Of a stretch of DNA of 32,238 nt, positions 1-7,764 are shown piece by piece (position 1 is the stretch's first letter; each line of letters begins with the position of its first letter). Source of the DNA: Chitinophagales bacterium (GTDB lineage Bacteria; Bacteroidota; Bacteroidia; Chitinophagales; UBA2359); contig JAEUUX010000296.1 in NCBI GenBank assembly GCA_016787295.1, positions 1 to 32,238 of the forward strand, given 5' to 3'. The notes under the pieces were generated by a model that did no database searches, had not been told where the DNA came from, and was given only the letters and a program-made list of their open reading frames with translations. The translations under genes and the position numbers were made by a program.

Positions 1-30
1 TTCGTAAGCGTTACCATATTTTTTTTGTGG

Positions 31-38
31 CAAAGATA
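31..38 (-). promoter_or_regulatory. Leftward -7 promoter box for a gene beyond the left edge
   Basis: Read on the minus strand this is TATCTTTG, an exact match to the Bacteroidota -7 consensus TAnnTTTG. A -33 TTTG at the usual spacing is not clear. If it is real, it drives a gene that begins left of position 1 and runs out of the window, divergent from the gene at 203. Confidence 0.4.
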
Positions 39-130
39 AGGCTGTTTTGGGGATTTTAAAAACACTAATTTTTAAATATCTAAACAAAATTAAATCGCGC
101 AATAATAATATAATTGAAAACCTGAACTGT

Positions 131-161
131 TTTGACTATAACTCAAAAAAACGTACCTTTA
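131..161 (+). promoter_or_regulatory. Bacteroidota-type promoter for the repeat protein gene
   Basis: TTTG at 131-134 is followed after 19 bases by TACCTTTA at 154-161, one mismatch from the -33 TTTG / -7 TAnnTTTG consensus with ideal spacing. Transcription would start near 168, leaving a leader of about 35 bases before the ATG at 203. Confidence 0.6.
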
Positions 162-202
162 AACCAAATTTCTATTTTTTTTTACAACAATTTTTTTAAT
201 CC

Positions 203-913
203 ATGTCAAAGAAAAATATCTTAGATATATTGGGTGATGCCGTCGACGATTTGATGAAACCCAACAACGAATCAACCAACAATGATTCTAATAATGACTC
301 AAAACCTACTATTTTTGACCAAGCCAAAGAAGTGTTGAAAGACCTTAAGGGCGGCAATCAAAACGAAACTCCTACCAAAATCCCTGCTAACAAAGGTAAA
401 GATTTGCCCCAAAATTCCGAAACGGTATTGGAAGACATCAAAGGCAATCCAAAAAGCGAAACTCCCACCAAAGTTCCCGACGGCAAAACACCACCCAAAA
501 AAGGCGGCTTGCTCGATGTGATAGACGATGTGTTGGACGCGGTCAAAGGCAATCCCAAGAACGAAACTCCCACCAAAGTTCCCGACGGCAAAACACCACC
601 TAAAAAAGGCGGCTTGCTTGATGTGATAGACGATGTGTTGGACGCGGTCAAAGGCAATCCCAAGAACGAAACTCCTACCAAAGTTCCCGACGGCAAAACA
701 CCACCTAAAAAAGGCGGCTTGCTCGATGTGATAGACGATGTGGTGCAGGATATAAAAACTGGCAATGTCAAAGAGGTGATCAATGACATCAAGGAGGCGG
801 TCAATAATGTTAAGGGAAAAACCACCCCTAAACAAACAAATCCCACTATTGAAAAACCACCTGTGGCAGGCAATAGCGGAAAAATAAAAGCAAAATCCAA
901 AATTAAAGAATAA
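203..913 (+). CDS. Repeat protein of unknown function with three 35-residue repeats
   Basis: I do not recognise this 236-residue protein. It has no signal peptide or membrane segment. Residues 81-185 hold three near-identical 35-residue units, each a proline/lysine-rich linker (NETPTKVPDGKTPPKKGG) followed by a short amphipathic helix (LLDVIDDVLDAVK). More diverged helix-plus-linker segments lie before (about residues 4-18, 33-49 and 68-80) and after the array (DVVQDIK, VINDIKEAVNNVK), so the whole protein reads as a chain of acidic-amphipathic helices joined by basic linkers. The DNA units are also almost identical, which points to recent expansion. It has its own promoter and a terminator. 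Composition is rich in K, D, P, T and N. A binding or scaffold role is possible, but nothing in the sequence fixes a function. Confidence 0.75.
   Translation: MSKKNILDILGDAVDDLMKPNNESTNNDSNNDSKPTIFDQAKEVLKDLKGGNQNETPTKIPANKGKDLPQNSETVLEDIKGNPKSETPTKVPDGKTPPKKGGLLDVIDDVLDAVKGNPKNETPTKVPDGKTPPKKGGLLDVIDDVLDAVKGNPKNETPTKVPDGKTPPKKGGLLDVIDDVVQDIKTGNVKEVINDIKEAVNNVKGKTTPKQTNPTIEKPPVAGNSGKIKAKSKIKE
443..757 (+). repeat. In-frame 105-bp tandem repeat, three units
   Basis: Units begin at 443, 548 and 653, exactly 105 bp apart. They differ at only a few positions, for example a variable codon pair near the start and a C/T change in the GGLLD part. The third unit diverges in its last 15 or so bases. 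The period is a multiple of three, so copy-number change keeps the reading frame. Confidence 0.9.
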
Positions 914-940
914 GGTAGTCAATAATGTCAGTAGCACAAA

Positions 941-976
941 GTCGTAAAAGTCAGTAACGATTTTTACGGCTTTTTT
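941..976 (+). terminator. Intrinsic terminator after the repeat protein gene
   Basis: GTCGTAAAA (941-949) pairs with TTTTACGGC (962-970), allowing one G-T pair, and is followed by six T (971-976). It ends directly before the -7 box of the next gene, so terminator and promoter are packed together. Confidence 0.6.
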
Positions 977-978
977 CG

Positions 979-986
979 TACCTTTG
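979..986 (+). promoter_or_regulatory. -7 promoter box for the ABC exporter gene
   Basis: TACCTTTG is an exact TAnnTTTG match, about 58 bases before the ATG at 1045. No good TTTG lies at the -33 position. An ATG at 1019 opens a nine-codon reading frame whose TGA (1046-1048) overlaps the ABC start codon as ATGA, so a short coupled leader peptide is possible. Confidence 0.5.
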
Positions 987-1044
987 CACCGAAAATTCAA
1001 AAAAACAAATCTATACAAATGGCAATTATAATGCCTCTTAATCT

Positions 1045-2787
1045 ATGAACAAAATTTTTGATTGGCAAAAACTCAAACCTGTTATCGCACTCACAAACCC
1101 CTATAAAAAAACATTTCTATTTACCATATTTTTGTCTATTATCACGGCAGCATTGGGTCCTTTGCGTCCCTATCTTATCCAAAACACCATAGACAATTAT
1201 GTGTTGGTGGGCGATTATGCTGGTTTGACTCGCATGACTTTGCTATTGGTGGGAGTGTTGGTCTTGGAAAGTTCCTTGCAATATAATTTCAACTATGCCG
1301 CCAATTGGCTCGGACAAACGGTCATTAAGGATTTGCGTGTGCGCGTTTTTGACAAAATTGTTAATTTTCGGCTACGTTATTTCGATACCACCCCCGTCGG
1401 CACGTCCACCACACGAGCTATCAACGATGTGGAAACCATCAACGATATTTTTTCGGAAGGCATGATTAATATTGCTGCCGATTTGCTAACTATCGTCATG
1501 GTTTTTGCCATTATGTTTTACAGCGATTGGCGTTTGGCATTGGTCTCGCTCATTCCTATTCCTATGTTGTTCTATGCCACTTATTGGTTCAAAGAATCGG
1601 TGAATAAATCGTTTCAGAGTGTCCGCAACCAAGTGGCACGCCTCAATACTTTTTTGCAAGAACACATTAGTGGTATGAATGTGGTGCAAATTTTTGGCGC
1701 TGAACAAGCCGAATACAAAAAATTTGAGGAAATTAATCGCGAACACACTGCTGCCCACATTCGTTCTATTTGGGCATATTCGGTTTTTTTTCCTGCGGTC
1801 GAGATCATTGTGGCTTCGGCTTGGGGTTTGTTGGTGTGGTTTGGTGCAGGCTGGGTCATTCACGGACAAACAAGTCTGGGCATGTTGGTTGCTTTTTTGA
1901 TGTATCTAAATATGCTTTTTCGTCCGCTGCGAATGCTCGCCGACAAATTCAATACCTTACAAATGGGACTTGTGGCATCGGAGCGCGTTTTTAGCCTCCT
2001 AAACCGTCAAGAAAATATACCCAACAATGGCACCATACAGCGTCGTGTGAAAGGTGATATTGTGTTTGACAAAGTGGATTTTGCATATGACGAAGAAAAT
2101 TTGGTGTTGCGTGAGTTAAGTTTTAACCTCGAAGCAGGCAAAACCTTAGCTATTGTAGGCGCAACAGGCGCAGGTAAATCGTCTATTATCAACATTTTGA
2201 ATCGTTTTTATCAAATCCAGAAAGGAACTATCGCCGTAGATGGTATTCCGATAGAACAATACGAGCTACATGCTTTGCGTGCTAATATTGGTTTGGTGTT
2301 GCAAGATGTGTTTTTGTTTACAGGTTCTATTTATGACAATATTACGTTGCGAAATCCTAGTATTGACCCCAAAATTGTGGAACAAGCTGCCCGAATGGTA
2401 GGCGCGCACGAGTTTATAGAGCAATTGCCCGATGGTTATCACCACAAAATTGTGGAGCGCGGTGCTACGCTATCTGTTGGACAAAGGCAGTTAATTTCTT
2501 TCATTAGAGCGTTGGTCTATAATCCACGTATCTTGATATTGGACGAAGCAACTGCGTCTATTGACACACAAACGGAGACATTGGTGCAAGCCGCCGTAGA
2601 AACTTTGGTCAAAAACCGCACAGCTATTGTTATTGCACACCGCCTTTCTACTATCCAAAATGCTGATTATATTATGGTGATGGAAAAAGGTAAGATGGTG
2701 GAATTTGGTGCGCCCGACGACCTGCTGCAACTGCCCGATGGTCATTTCAAACGCCTTTATGAAAGTCAAAAATTGGTGGCTGCGTAA
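1045..2787 (+). CDS. ABC exporter, MsbA-like (membrane domain fused to ATPase)
   Basis: This 580-residue half-transporter has the normal length for a type IV (MsbA/Sav1866-like) ABC exporter, which works as a homo- or heterodimer in the inner membrane. Residues about 20-310 form a six-helix membrane domain. Residues about 335-570 form the ATPase, with Walker A GATGAGKS (372-379), Q-loop VLQDVFLF, signature LSVGQ (476-480, a common variant of LSGGQ), Walker B ILILDE ending at D500-E501, and H-loop H532 in IAHRLST. All catalytic residues are present. The substrate cannot be read from the sequence; lipid A core, another lipid, a peptide or a drug are all possible. It stands alone between its own promoter and the xerC gene 96 bases downstream. 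A tiny upstream frame (1019-1048) overlaps its start codon and may couple translation. Confidence 0.9.
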   Translation: MNKIFDWQKLKPVIALTNPYKKTFLFTIFLSIITAALGPLRPYLIQNTIDNYVLVGDYAGLTRMTLLLVGVLVLESSLQYNFNYAANWLGQTVIKDLRVRVFDKIVNFRLRYFDTTPVGTSTTRAINDVETINDIFSEGMINIAADLLTIVMVFAIMFYSDWRLALVSLIPIPMLFYATYWFKESVNKSFQSVRNQVARLNTFLQEHISGMNVVQIFGAEQAEYKKFEEINREHTAAHIRSIWAYSVFFPAVEIIVASAWGLLVWFGAGWVIHGQTSLGMLVAFLMYLNMLFRPLRMLADKFNTLQMGLVASERVFSLLNRQENIPNNGTIQRRVKGDIVFDKVDFAYDEENLVLRELSFNLEAGKTLAIVGATGAGKSSIINILNRFYQIQKGTIAVDGIPIEQYELHALRANIGLVLQDVFLFTGSIYDNITLRNPSIDPKIVEQAARMVGAHEFIEQLPDGYHHKIVERGATLSVGQRQLISFIRALVYNPRILILDEATASIDTQTETLVQAAVETLVKNRTAIVIAHRLSTIQNADYIMVMEKGKMVEFGAPDDLLQLPDGHFKRLYESQKLVAA

Positions 2788-2883
2788 GAGCAATGGTTGT
2801 TTTTGAGTTTCGTATTAAAGTTTGAATGATGATTTGTTTTTAATAAAAAAAGTATTTTCTAAATTTTTCATTTCCTTATAGCC

Positions 2884-3783
2884 ATGCAACACCGCCTTGC
2901 TTTTATACAATACATCACATCTGAAAAACGTTATTCTCCGCATACCATTAATGCTTATACAAAAGATTTGGAGCAGTATAACGATTTTTTAATGGAGCAT
3001 TTTCTTGATGTAACCCAAGATGATGCTTTGGTGAAATTGCGTCATATTCGCCGTTGGATAAGCCAATTGTCGACCGACAAATTATCTGCTGCCTCTATTC
3101 ATCGCAAAATTTCGGCGCTGAAATCGTATTATCGCTTTTTGCTCAAAAAAAGGTTGATTGAAAATAATCCTACTGACGCTTTGTTTCTGCCTGAAATACC
3201 TAAACGCCTGCCAACAGTCATTGAAGCAAGCAAAATGAAGCAGTTATTGGACGAATCGCCTTGGGCGGAGGACTGGTGCAGTGTGCGCGACAAGTTGGTG
3301 ATAGAATTGTTATACAGTTTGGGTATTCGGGTGGGTGAGTTGGTGGCTTTGAAAACAAAAGATTTTGATTTTTCGCTGCAAATTGTTCGCATTTGGGGCA
3401 AAGGTGGTAAACAACGCAACCTACCTTTGTTGCCGCACCTTATTGTGTTGGTACAACAGTATATAGCTTTGAAAAATGCCACTTTTCCGACCCTCGACCA
3501 TGATTATTTGCTGCTTTCGAATACTGCTAAACCGATTTATGCCAAAAAAATCCATCAAATCACAACAGAATACTTATCTATAGTCACTACTGCCAACAAA
3601 AAGAATCCGCATGTTTTGCGCCATAGCTTTGCTACCCATCTTCTTGATGGAGGTGCAGACCTCAATGCTATTAAAGAGCTTTTGGGACACAGCGATTTGT
3701 CTTCTACTCAAATTTATACGCACAACAGCATAGAGCGTTTGCGGGAAGTTTATCAACAAGCACACCCTAAAGGCGAAAAATAG
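2884..3783 (+). CDS. xerC: Tyrosine recombinase XerC
   Basis: This 299-residue protein has the housekeeping Xer layout. The N-terminal SAM-like core-binding domain (residues about 1-90, with RYSPHTINAYTKDL) is followed by the catalytic domain. The catalytic set is complete: R149 (SLGIRVGEL), K173 (GKGGK), H243 and R246 (HVLRHSFATH), H269 (LGHSD) and the nucleophile Y278 (QIYTH). XerC acts with XerD at dif to resolve chromosome dimers. The N-terminus and the C-terminal VYQQAHPKG tail resemble the XerC branch of Bacteroidota more than XerD, but that assignment is by recall. It lacks the arm-binding domain of phage integrases and has no attachment site or island genes nearby, so it is not evidence of a mobile element. 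Confidence 0.87.
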   Translation: MQHRLAFIQYITSEKRYSPHTINAYTKDLEQYNDFLMEHFLDVTQDDALVKLRHIRRWISQLSTDKLSAASIHRKISALKSYYRFLLKKRLIENNPTDALFLPEIPKRLPTVIEASKMKQLLDESPWAEDWCSVRDKLVIELLYSLGIRVGELVALKTKDFDFSLQIVRIWGKGGKQRNLPLLPHLIVLVQQYIALKNATFPTLDHDYLLLSNTAKPIYAKKIHQITTEYLSIVTTANKKNPHVLRHSFATHLLDGGADLNAIKELLGHSDLSSTQIYTHNSIERLREVYQQAHPKGEK

Positions 3784-3805
3784 GTTTATTTACAACCCTA
3801 CAATC

Positions 3806-3813
3806 TATCTTTT
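3806..3813 (+). promoter_or_regulatory. Possible -7 box for the small barrel protein gene
   Basis: TATCTTTT is one mismatch from TAnnTTTG and sits 21 bases before the ATG at 3835, inside the 51-base gap after xerC. A TTTA at 3785-3788 lies at a slightly short spacing of 17. Read-through from xerC is the alternative. Confidence 0.3.
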
Positions 3814-3834
3814 AATAATAAAAATTACTTAGCG

Positions 3835-4290
3835 ATGCAAAAAAAACTTGCGTTCTTTTTAGCTACTTTCGTACTTTCTTTTTGTTTGGCTACCACGCAA
3901 GCCACCGCTCAATACACTAATGCTATTGGCGTACATGTGGGCGCACCTGCGGGCATTACTTACAAACATTTTATGTCGGACCGTACTGCACTTGAGGCAA
4001 TTGCTGGTGCTTATTTTGGTGTGAATGGCGGTGGTAGCCTCACTTTGCTGGTGGAGCAACATGCTGAATTGTTTATGCCCAATCTTAATTTGGTGTATGG
4101 ACTTGGTGGTCATGTTGGTGTTGCTAGTAGCTCGCTGATGCTGGGTGCCGACGGTATTGTGGGTTTTGAATATACCTTTGATGCCCCTATCAATTTTATG
4201 TTTAATGTTAAACCTACTTTGGGCTTACAAGACCGACGTTTTATGTTTACTATGGGAGGCGGACTTGCACTTCGCTATATCCTTAATTAG
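3835..4290 (+). CDS. Small secreted outer-membrane-barrel-like protein
   Basis: This 151-residue protein starts with a clear Sec signal peptide (KKLAFFLATFVLSFCLATTQ, cleavage probable after ATAQ near residue 26). The mature part alternates hydrophobic and glycine/aromatic residues (TNAIGVHVGAPAGITYKHF, then several Gly-rich strands), as in small eight-strand outer-membrane barrels, and ends GGGLALRYILN, a barrel-type closing strand. I do not recognise a specific family. It lies 51 bases after xerC and is closed by a strong hairpin terminator. The context says nothing about its job beyond the envelope. Confidence 0.7.
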   Translation: MQKKLAFFLATFVLSFCLATTQATAQYTNAIGVHVGAPAGITYKHFMSDRTALEAIAGAYFGVNGGGSLTLLVEQHAELFMPNLNLVYGLGGHVGVASSSLMLGADGIVGFEYTFDAPINFMFNVKPTLGLQDRRFMFTMGGGLALRYILN

Positions 4291-4365
4291 TTTTTTAGTT
4301 GCCTTCTTGCGGGGCTATAACAGTGTGTTTATCTATTTTGCTTTTTTGTAATAAATATTATGCTT

Positions 4366-4414
4366 AAAAACCTTGCCTTTTTGTGCTTTGTGCGCAAAGG
4401 CAAGGTTTTTTTTT
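4366..4414 (+). terminator. Strong intrinsic terminator
   Basis: A perfect 15-bp stem joins AAAAACCTTGCCTTT (4366-4380) to its complement at 4396-4410, and T residues continue to 4414. The A-rich left arm makes it able to act in both directions. It closes the gene ending at 4290. Confidence 0.85.
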
Positions 4415-4503
4415 GCGCTTAGGCATCGGTTGTTTCTTGTTATTAACAAAAAATAATTTTGTTGCAAAGCATTGTTGCATATAATAAGTTCGGTTTTTTG
4501 GTG

Positions 4504-4511
4504 TACCTTTG
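4504..4511 (+). promoter_or_regulatory. -7 promoter box for the M48 protease gene
   Basis: TACCTTTG matches the TAnnTTTG consensus exactly. It covers a TTG codon at 4509 that would otherwise extend the reading frame upstream, so it supports the ATG at 4554 as the true start with a leader of about 35 bases. A matching -33 TTTG is not clear. Confidence 0.55.
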
Positions 4512-4553
4512 CTAATTGATTCCGCTTTTTCATTATCTAACAATACCTTTCAA

Positions 4554-6746
4554 ATGAGAAAACAATTACTTTGTTGGAGTTTTTTGTTGATGAGCCTTTG
4601 TTTGTATGCACAAAGCTCTTCTGACAAATATACTCCATTAAAAAACACGGGCAAACTGCCTAAAGAAGTTACAACGCCTTCATCGGTGAAATACAAAAAG
4701 CAAATTAGCGAGTTAGATGCTAAAAAATCTCAAACGACAGCCCAAGCAAGTGAGAAGGCTGACAAAAAGTATTTTTATTTAGAAACTGCTTTTGCCATAG
4801 ATAATTTAATGCAAAGTGGTTTAATCGTTTTTAACGAGGAATGGAATGGTTATCTCAATCAGGTTGTTGATGTTTTGTTGCAAAATAATCCTGATTTGCG
4901 CAAAAAAATCAATGTCTACATTATGCGTTCTAATGTGGTGAATGCTTTTGCTAATGACAATGGTAACATTTTTATAAGTCTTGGTTTGTTGGCACAAATC
5001 GAAAATGAAGCGCAATTAGCCTATATCTTGAGCCACGAAATTACGCATGTTGAGAAAAAACATGCCCTCGATTTGTTTCAAGAAGTGCAGCGAATTGATA
5101 AAAATAGCAATGAGCGCGATGTGTTGAACAATGAGGGTTTTGATAAAAGACTGTTGGCTAAAAATTACTATTCACGTGGTCTTGAAATGGAAGCAGATAA
5201 GGTGGGTTTGGAGCGTTTTTTACTGACTAACTACTCTACGGCAAGTTTAGATAGGGTGTTTGATATTCTACAGTTTGCTCATCTACCTTTTGATGAGGCT
5301 AAGTTTGATAAAGCATTTTTGGAGGGCAACGATATTCATTTTCCTGATACTTATTTGTTGGATAAGGTGCGCGAAATCGATGTTGACCCTATTACTGATA
5401 GCCTTAGTACGCACCCTGATGTGGAACAACGCCGCAATGCTTATCAAGATTTGGTGGGAAATGTAACTACACAAGGCAAACAGCAGTATATTGTGTCGGA
5501 AAAACAATTTGATGCTTTGCAAACGATGGCGCGTTATGAAATGCCGATGGTTTTTTTGCACAATCAGCAGTTTCAGGAGTCTTTGTATCACTCTTTTTTG
5601 TTGCTTAGGAATAATCCTACGGACGAGTATTTGCATACAACAACGCTTAAGGCTTTGTGTGGTTATACTTTGTTTAGGAATGAAGAAAATGAAACGACCA
5701 TAGCAGAAGAAATTGTGGTGGATTCGGTGCAAGGCGAATTGCAGCGAGTTTATGCTTTGTTTGACCGCCTTAGTGCCAGAGAAATGAATGCGGTTGCTTT
5801 GGCATACGGTTGGGAATTGAAAAAAAGGTTTCCCGAAAATAAAGAAATCGCTATGTTTAGCAAAGATTTGTTTATTCAATTGGGTATGTTTCATTATAAA
5901 GATAAAAAAGAACTGGCAGAACCCAGCCCGAAAGAAGACGATGACGACGATGATGATGACAAAAAAACAGCGACAGAAGGTAGTTTTATAGATGTTGCTA
6001 TGAAACAATACTTGAATGATACGGCTTTTGTACGTCAGTTTGAGGCTGCACAAAAAATTGCTCAAAAAAGAATGGATAGTCGTAAGCGTTTTGTAACAAA
6101 GGCAGGGAGAGAGAAGTCGCGAGACCTGTATTATAAGCGTCAAAAAAAGGGTGCGCGCTTGGGGGTTGATAAAATTTTGGTGGTGAATCCTTTTTTCGCA
6201 AGTATTGATTTGCGAAAGAAACACAAAATGCAGTTTATCGAAGCAGAAAAAAAGCAAGTCGAGTTTAAGAAGGTGCTTAAGAAGTGCGCAGATATGACTG
6301 ATTTGGACATGAAAATCTTAGATGTAAATGAGCTTAAAACAGATGACACGGAAACATTTAATGATATAGTGTTGCTCAATCAATGGATGAGTGAGCAGGT
6401 AGATTTGGGGATGATTGATGGGCATGGCTATAATCAGCAAACTGTTAACGAAATTGCGCGTAAATATAAAGCGGAGTATGTGCTGTGGACAGGCTGGGTG
6501 AGTGTGAAAGAGGGGAACTTTAGGGCTGGTAGAAATATCTCTATGTCTTTTGCTGTGCCTACTTTGTTTCCTGTGGCTTTTGTTAATGCTTTTTATCCTG
6601 CCCATACAGCCGCATACATTGCGATACTGTATAATGTTAAAACGGGGAGCTATGATATGGTGAGTTATAATATGTTTGAGCAAAAAGTTACTAGAACTTT
6701 GTTAAATTCTTCTGTTTATGACACTCTTAATCAAATCGTTAAATAA
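4554..6746 (+). CDS. Secreted M48-family metalloprotease
   Basis: The ATG at 4554 gives a 730-residue protein with a proper signal peptide (MRKQLLCWSFLLMSLCLYAQ). The frame stays open upstream to a TTG at 4509, but that lies in the promoter. The zinc motif is HEITH (H161, E162, H165) with the third ligand in EMEAD (E211 to D215), the M48 arrangement, so the protease should be active in the periplasm. The family includes BepA-type proteases that degrade or help assemble outer-membrane proteins. A long helical region follows, then an acidic run of eight Asp near residues 462-469. After it comes a C-terminal domain of about 230 residues that I do not recognise (DKILVVNPFFASIDLRKKHK onwards). The next gene, a probable barrel protein, begins 4 bases after the stop, so the pair is co-transcribed. 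A role in outer-membrane quality control is inferred. Confidence 0.8.
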   Translation: MRKQLLCWSFLLMSLCLYAQSSSDKYTPLKNTGKLPKEVTTPSSVKYKKQISELDAKKSQTTAQASEKADKKYFYLETAFAIDNLMQSGLIVFNEEWNGYLNQVVDVLLQNNPDLRKKINVYIMRSNVVNAFANDNGNIFISLGLLAQIENEAQLAYILSHEITHVEKKHALDLFQEVQRIDKNSNERDVLNNEGFDKRLLAKNYYSRGLEMEADKVGLERFLLTNYSTASLDRVFDILQFAHLPFDEAKFDKAFLEGNDIHFPDTYLLDKVREIDVDPITDSLSTHPDVEQRRNAYQDLVGNVTTQGKQQYIVSEKQFDALQTMARYEMPMVFLHNQQFQESLYHSFLLLRNNPTDEYLHTTTLKALCGYTLFRNEENETTIAEEIVVDSVQGELQRVYALFDRLSAREMNAVALAYGWELKKRFPENKEIAMFSKDLFIQLGMFHYKDKKELAEPSPKEDDDDDDDDKKTATEGSFIDVAMKQYLNDTAFVRQFEAAQKIAQKRMDSRKRFVTKAGREKSRDLYYKRQKKGARLGVDKILVVNPFFASIDLRKKHKMQFIEAEKKQVEFKKVLKKCADMTDLDMKILDVNELKTDDTETFNDIVLLNQWMSEQVDLGMIDGHGYNQQTVNEIARKYKAEYVLWTGWVSVKEGNFRAGRNISMSFAVPTLFPVAFVNAFYPAHTAAYIAILYNVKTGSYDMVSYNMFEQKVTRTLLNSSVYDTLNQIVK

Positions 6747-6750
6747 TTTT

Positions 6751-7497
6751 ATGAACCAACTAAATAGTATAATGTTTTGTAAGATGCCAAAAATAGCAGC
6801 TATTTTTTGGTGTTTTGTGTTTGTTTTTCTTTTATGTAGTCCTGTTCATGGACAAGTATCGGGTTATATGGGCAAAAGGGGACTTATTATGGCAGGCGCT
6901 ATACCGTCTCTTAATATAGCAGAATATGCAATGGGAAAGCCTACATCTGTTTTTGTTATGCGTTATAGTGTTGTAGGAGAGTATTTGGTTAAACGCAATT
7001 TGGCTATTAGTACTGAATACACTTTGCTTCCTAATATCGGCGGTCGGTATAGTTTATCTTCTAATACTTCTGATAATATAGTAGATGGCAGTACGGATAC
7101 ACATGAAATTTGTCTGGGTATTACAGGTAAGGCAAGGCTACTTATGGGGCGGAATAATTTGTTGCCTATGGGGTTTTATAGTAACCTCTCGGCTCGTTAT
7201 ATTTTGGCTAATACGCATTTTGATATGCCGAATTATGAAGACTATTCTTTAAAATCGGCTTCTATTAATTCGCATTTTTTAGGGGCTTCTTATTCTTTTG
7301 GATTCAAAGGTATTATTGCTCATTCGTTTATTATAGATACGGGTACGCAATTGGCGTATCAAATTAAACTACCCGTAAAGACAACAGATGATCCGGTGCT
7401 TAGTCATAACTTGTATAAAATGAGCTATAGTATTAATCAATTTAATTTTAATTCTGGTATTTTTCGTTTTTATCTTCGCTTTGGTTTTATGTTTTAA
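6751..7497 (+). CDS. Secreted, probably outer-membrane barrel protein
   Basis: The product is about 248 residues. Start codons in the same frame are at 6718 (overlapping the protease gene), 6751, 6772 and 6784; I use 6751, 4 bases after the upstream stop. The cleanest signal peptide begins at 6784 (MPKIAAIFWCFVFVFLLCSP, cleavage after VHGQ), so 6784 is a fair alternative. The mature part shows amphipathic strands with Tyr, Phe and Gly (GYMGKRGLIMAGAIP, VVGEYLVKRNLAISTEYTLL) and ends in RFYLRFGFMF. A terminal Phe is the classic signal for insertion by the BAM complex. The family is not recognised. Coupling to the M48 gene suggests the two act together or the protease handles this barrel, which is inference. 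A terminator follows. Confidence 0.65.
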   Translation: MNQLNSIMFCKMPKIAAIFWCFVFVFLLCSPVHGQVSGYMGKRGLIMAGAIPSLNIAEYAMGKPTSVFVMRYSVVGEYLVKRNLAISTEYTLLPNIGGRYSLSSNTSDNIVDGSTDTHEICLGITGKARLLMGRNNLLPMGFYSNLSARYILANTHFDMPNYEDYSLKSASINSHFLGASYSFGFKGIIAHSFIIDTGTQLAYQIKLPVKTTDDPVLSHNLYKMSYSINQFNFNSGIFRFYLRFGFMF

Positions 7498-7514
7498 GTT
7501 GTTGTTAATGCCGC

Positions 7515-7558
7515 AAAATCTCCCGTCATTGCTTGTTGCATGGTGGGAGATTTTTTTT
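7515..7558 (+). terminator. Intrinsic terminator of the M48/barrel operon
   Basis: AAAATCTCCC (7515-7524) pairs perfectly with GGGAGATTTT (7545-7554), followed by more T to 7558. It sits 18 bases after the stop codon. Confidence 0.8.
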
Positions 7559-7655
7559 GTGTGTGCTTTGCGCGAAGCAGGGTTTTAATTGTTAATGGTT
7601 AATGGTTAATTATTAATTGTTAATGGTTAATTATTAATGGGGGTGTGTGGCTTGT

Positions 7656-7758
7656 GAGTGTCAGTGTGTACTTGTCGAGTGTCAGTGTGTACTTGTCGAG
7701 TGTCAGTGTGTACTTGTCGAATGTCAATGTGTACTTGTCGAATGTCAATGTGTACTTT
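7656..7758. repeat. 21-bp minisatellite, about five units
   Basis: Units start at 7656, 7677, 7698, 7719 and 7740 (the last is incomplete). The core is GAGTGTCAGTGTGTACTTGT plus C. The last two units change two G to A (GAATGTCAATG). There are no spacers. The sequence differs from the 21-bp array at 14.1 kb, but the period is the same. Confidence 0.92.
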
Positions 7759-7764
7759 GTGTAA

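Noticed and set aside
299-1018. Long minus-strand reading frames (239 and 180 codons) opposite the repeat protein gene
   Set aside because: They are antisense shadows of the in-frame repeat. The plus strand has a promoter, a terminator and sensible composition.
2884-3783. XerC as the integrase of a genomic island
   Set aside because: It has the short housekeeping Xer form, with no attachment repeats, tRNA or cargo genes beside it.
5283-6257. 324-codon minus-strand frame
   Set aside because: It lies wholly antisense to the M48 gene, whose motifs and signal peptide are clear. The peptide is rich in Phe, Ile, His and Cys, as antisense frames often are.
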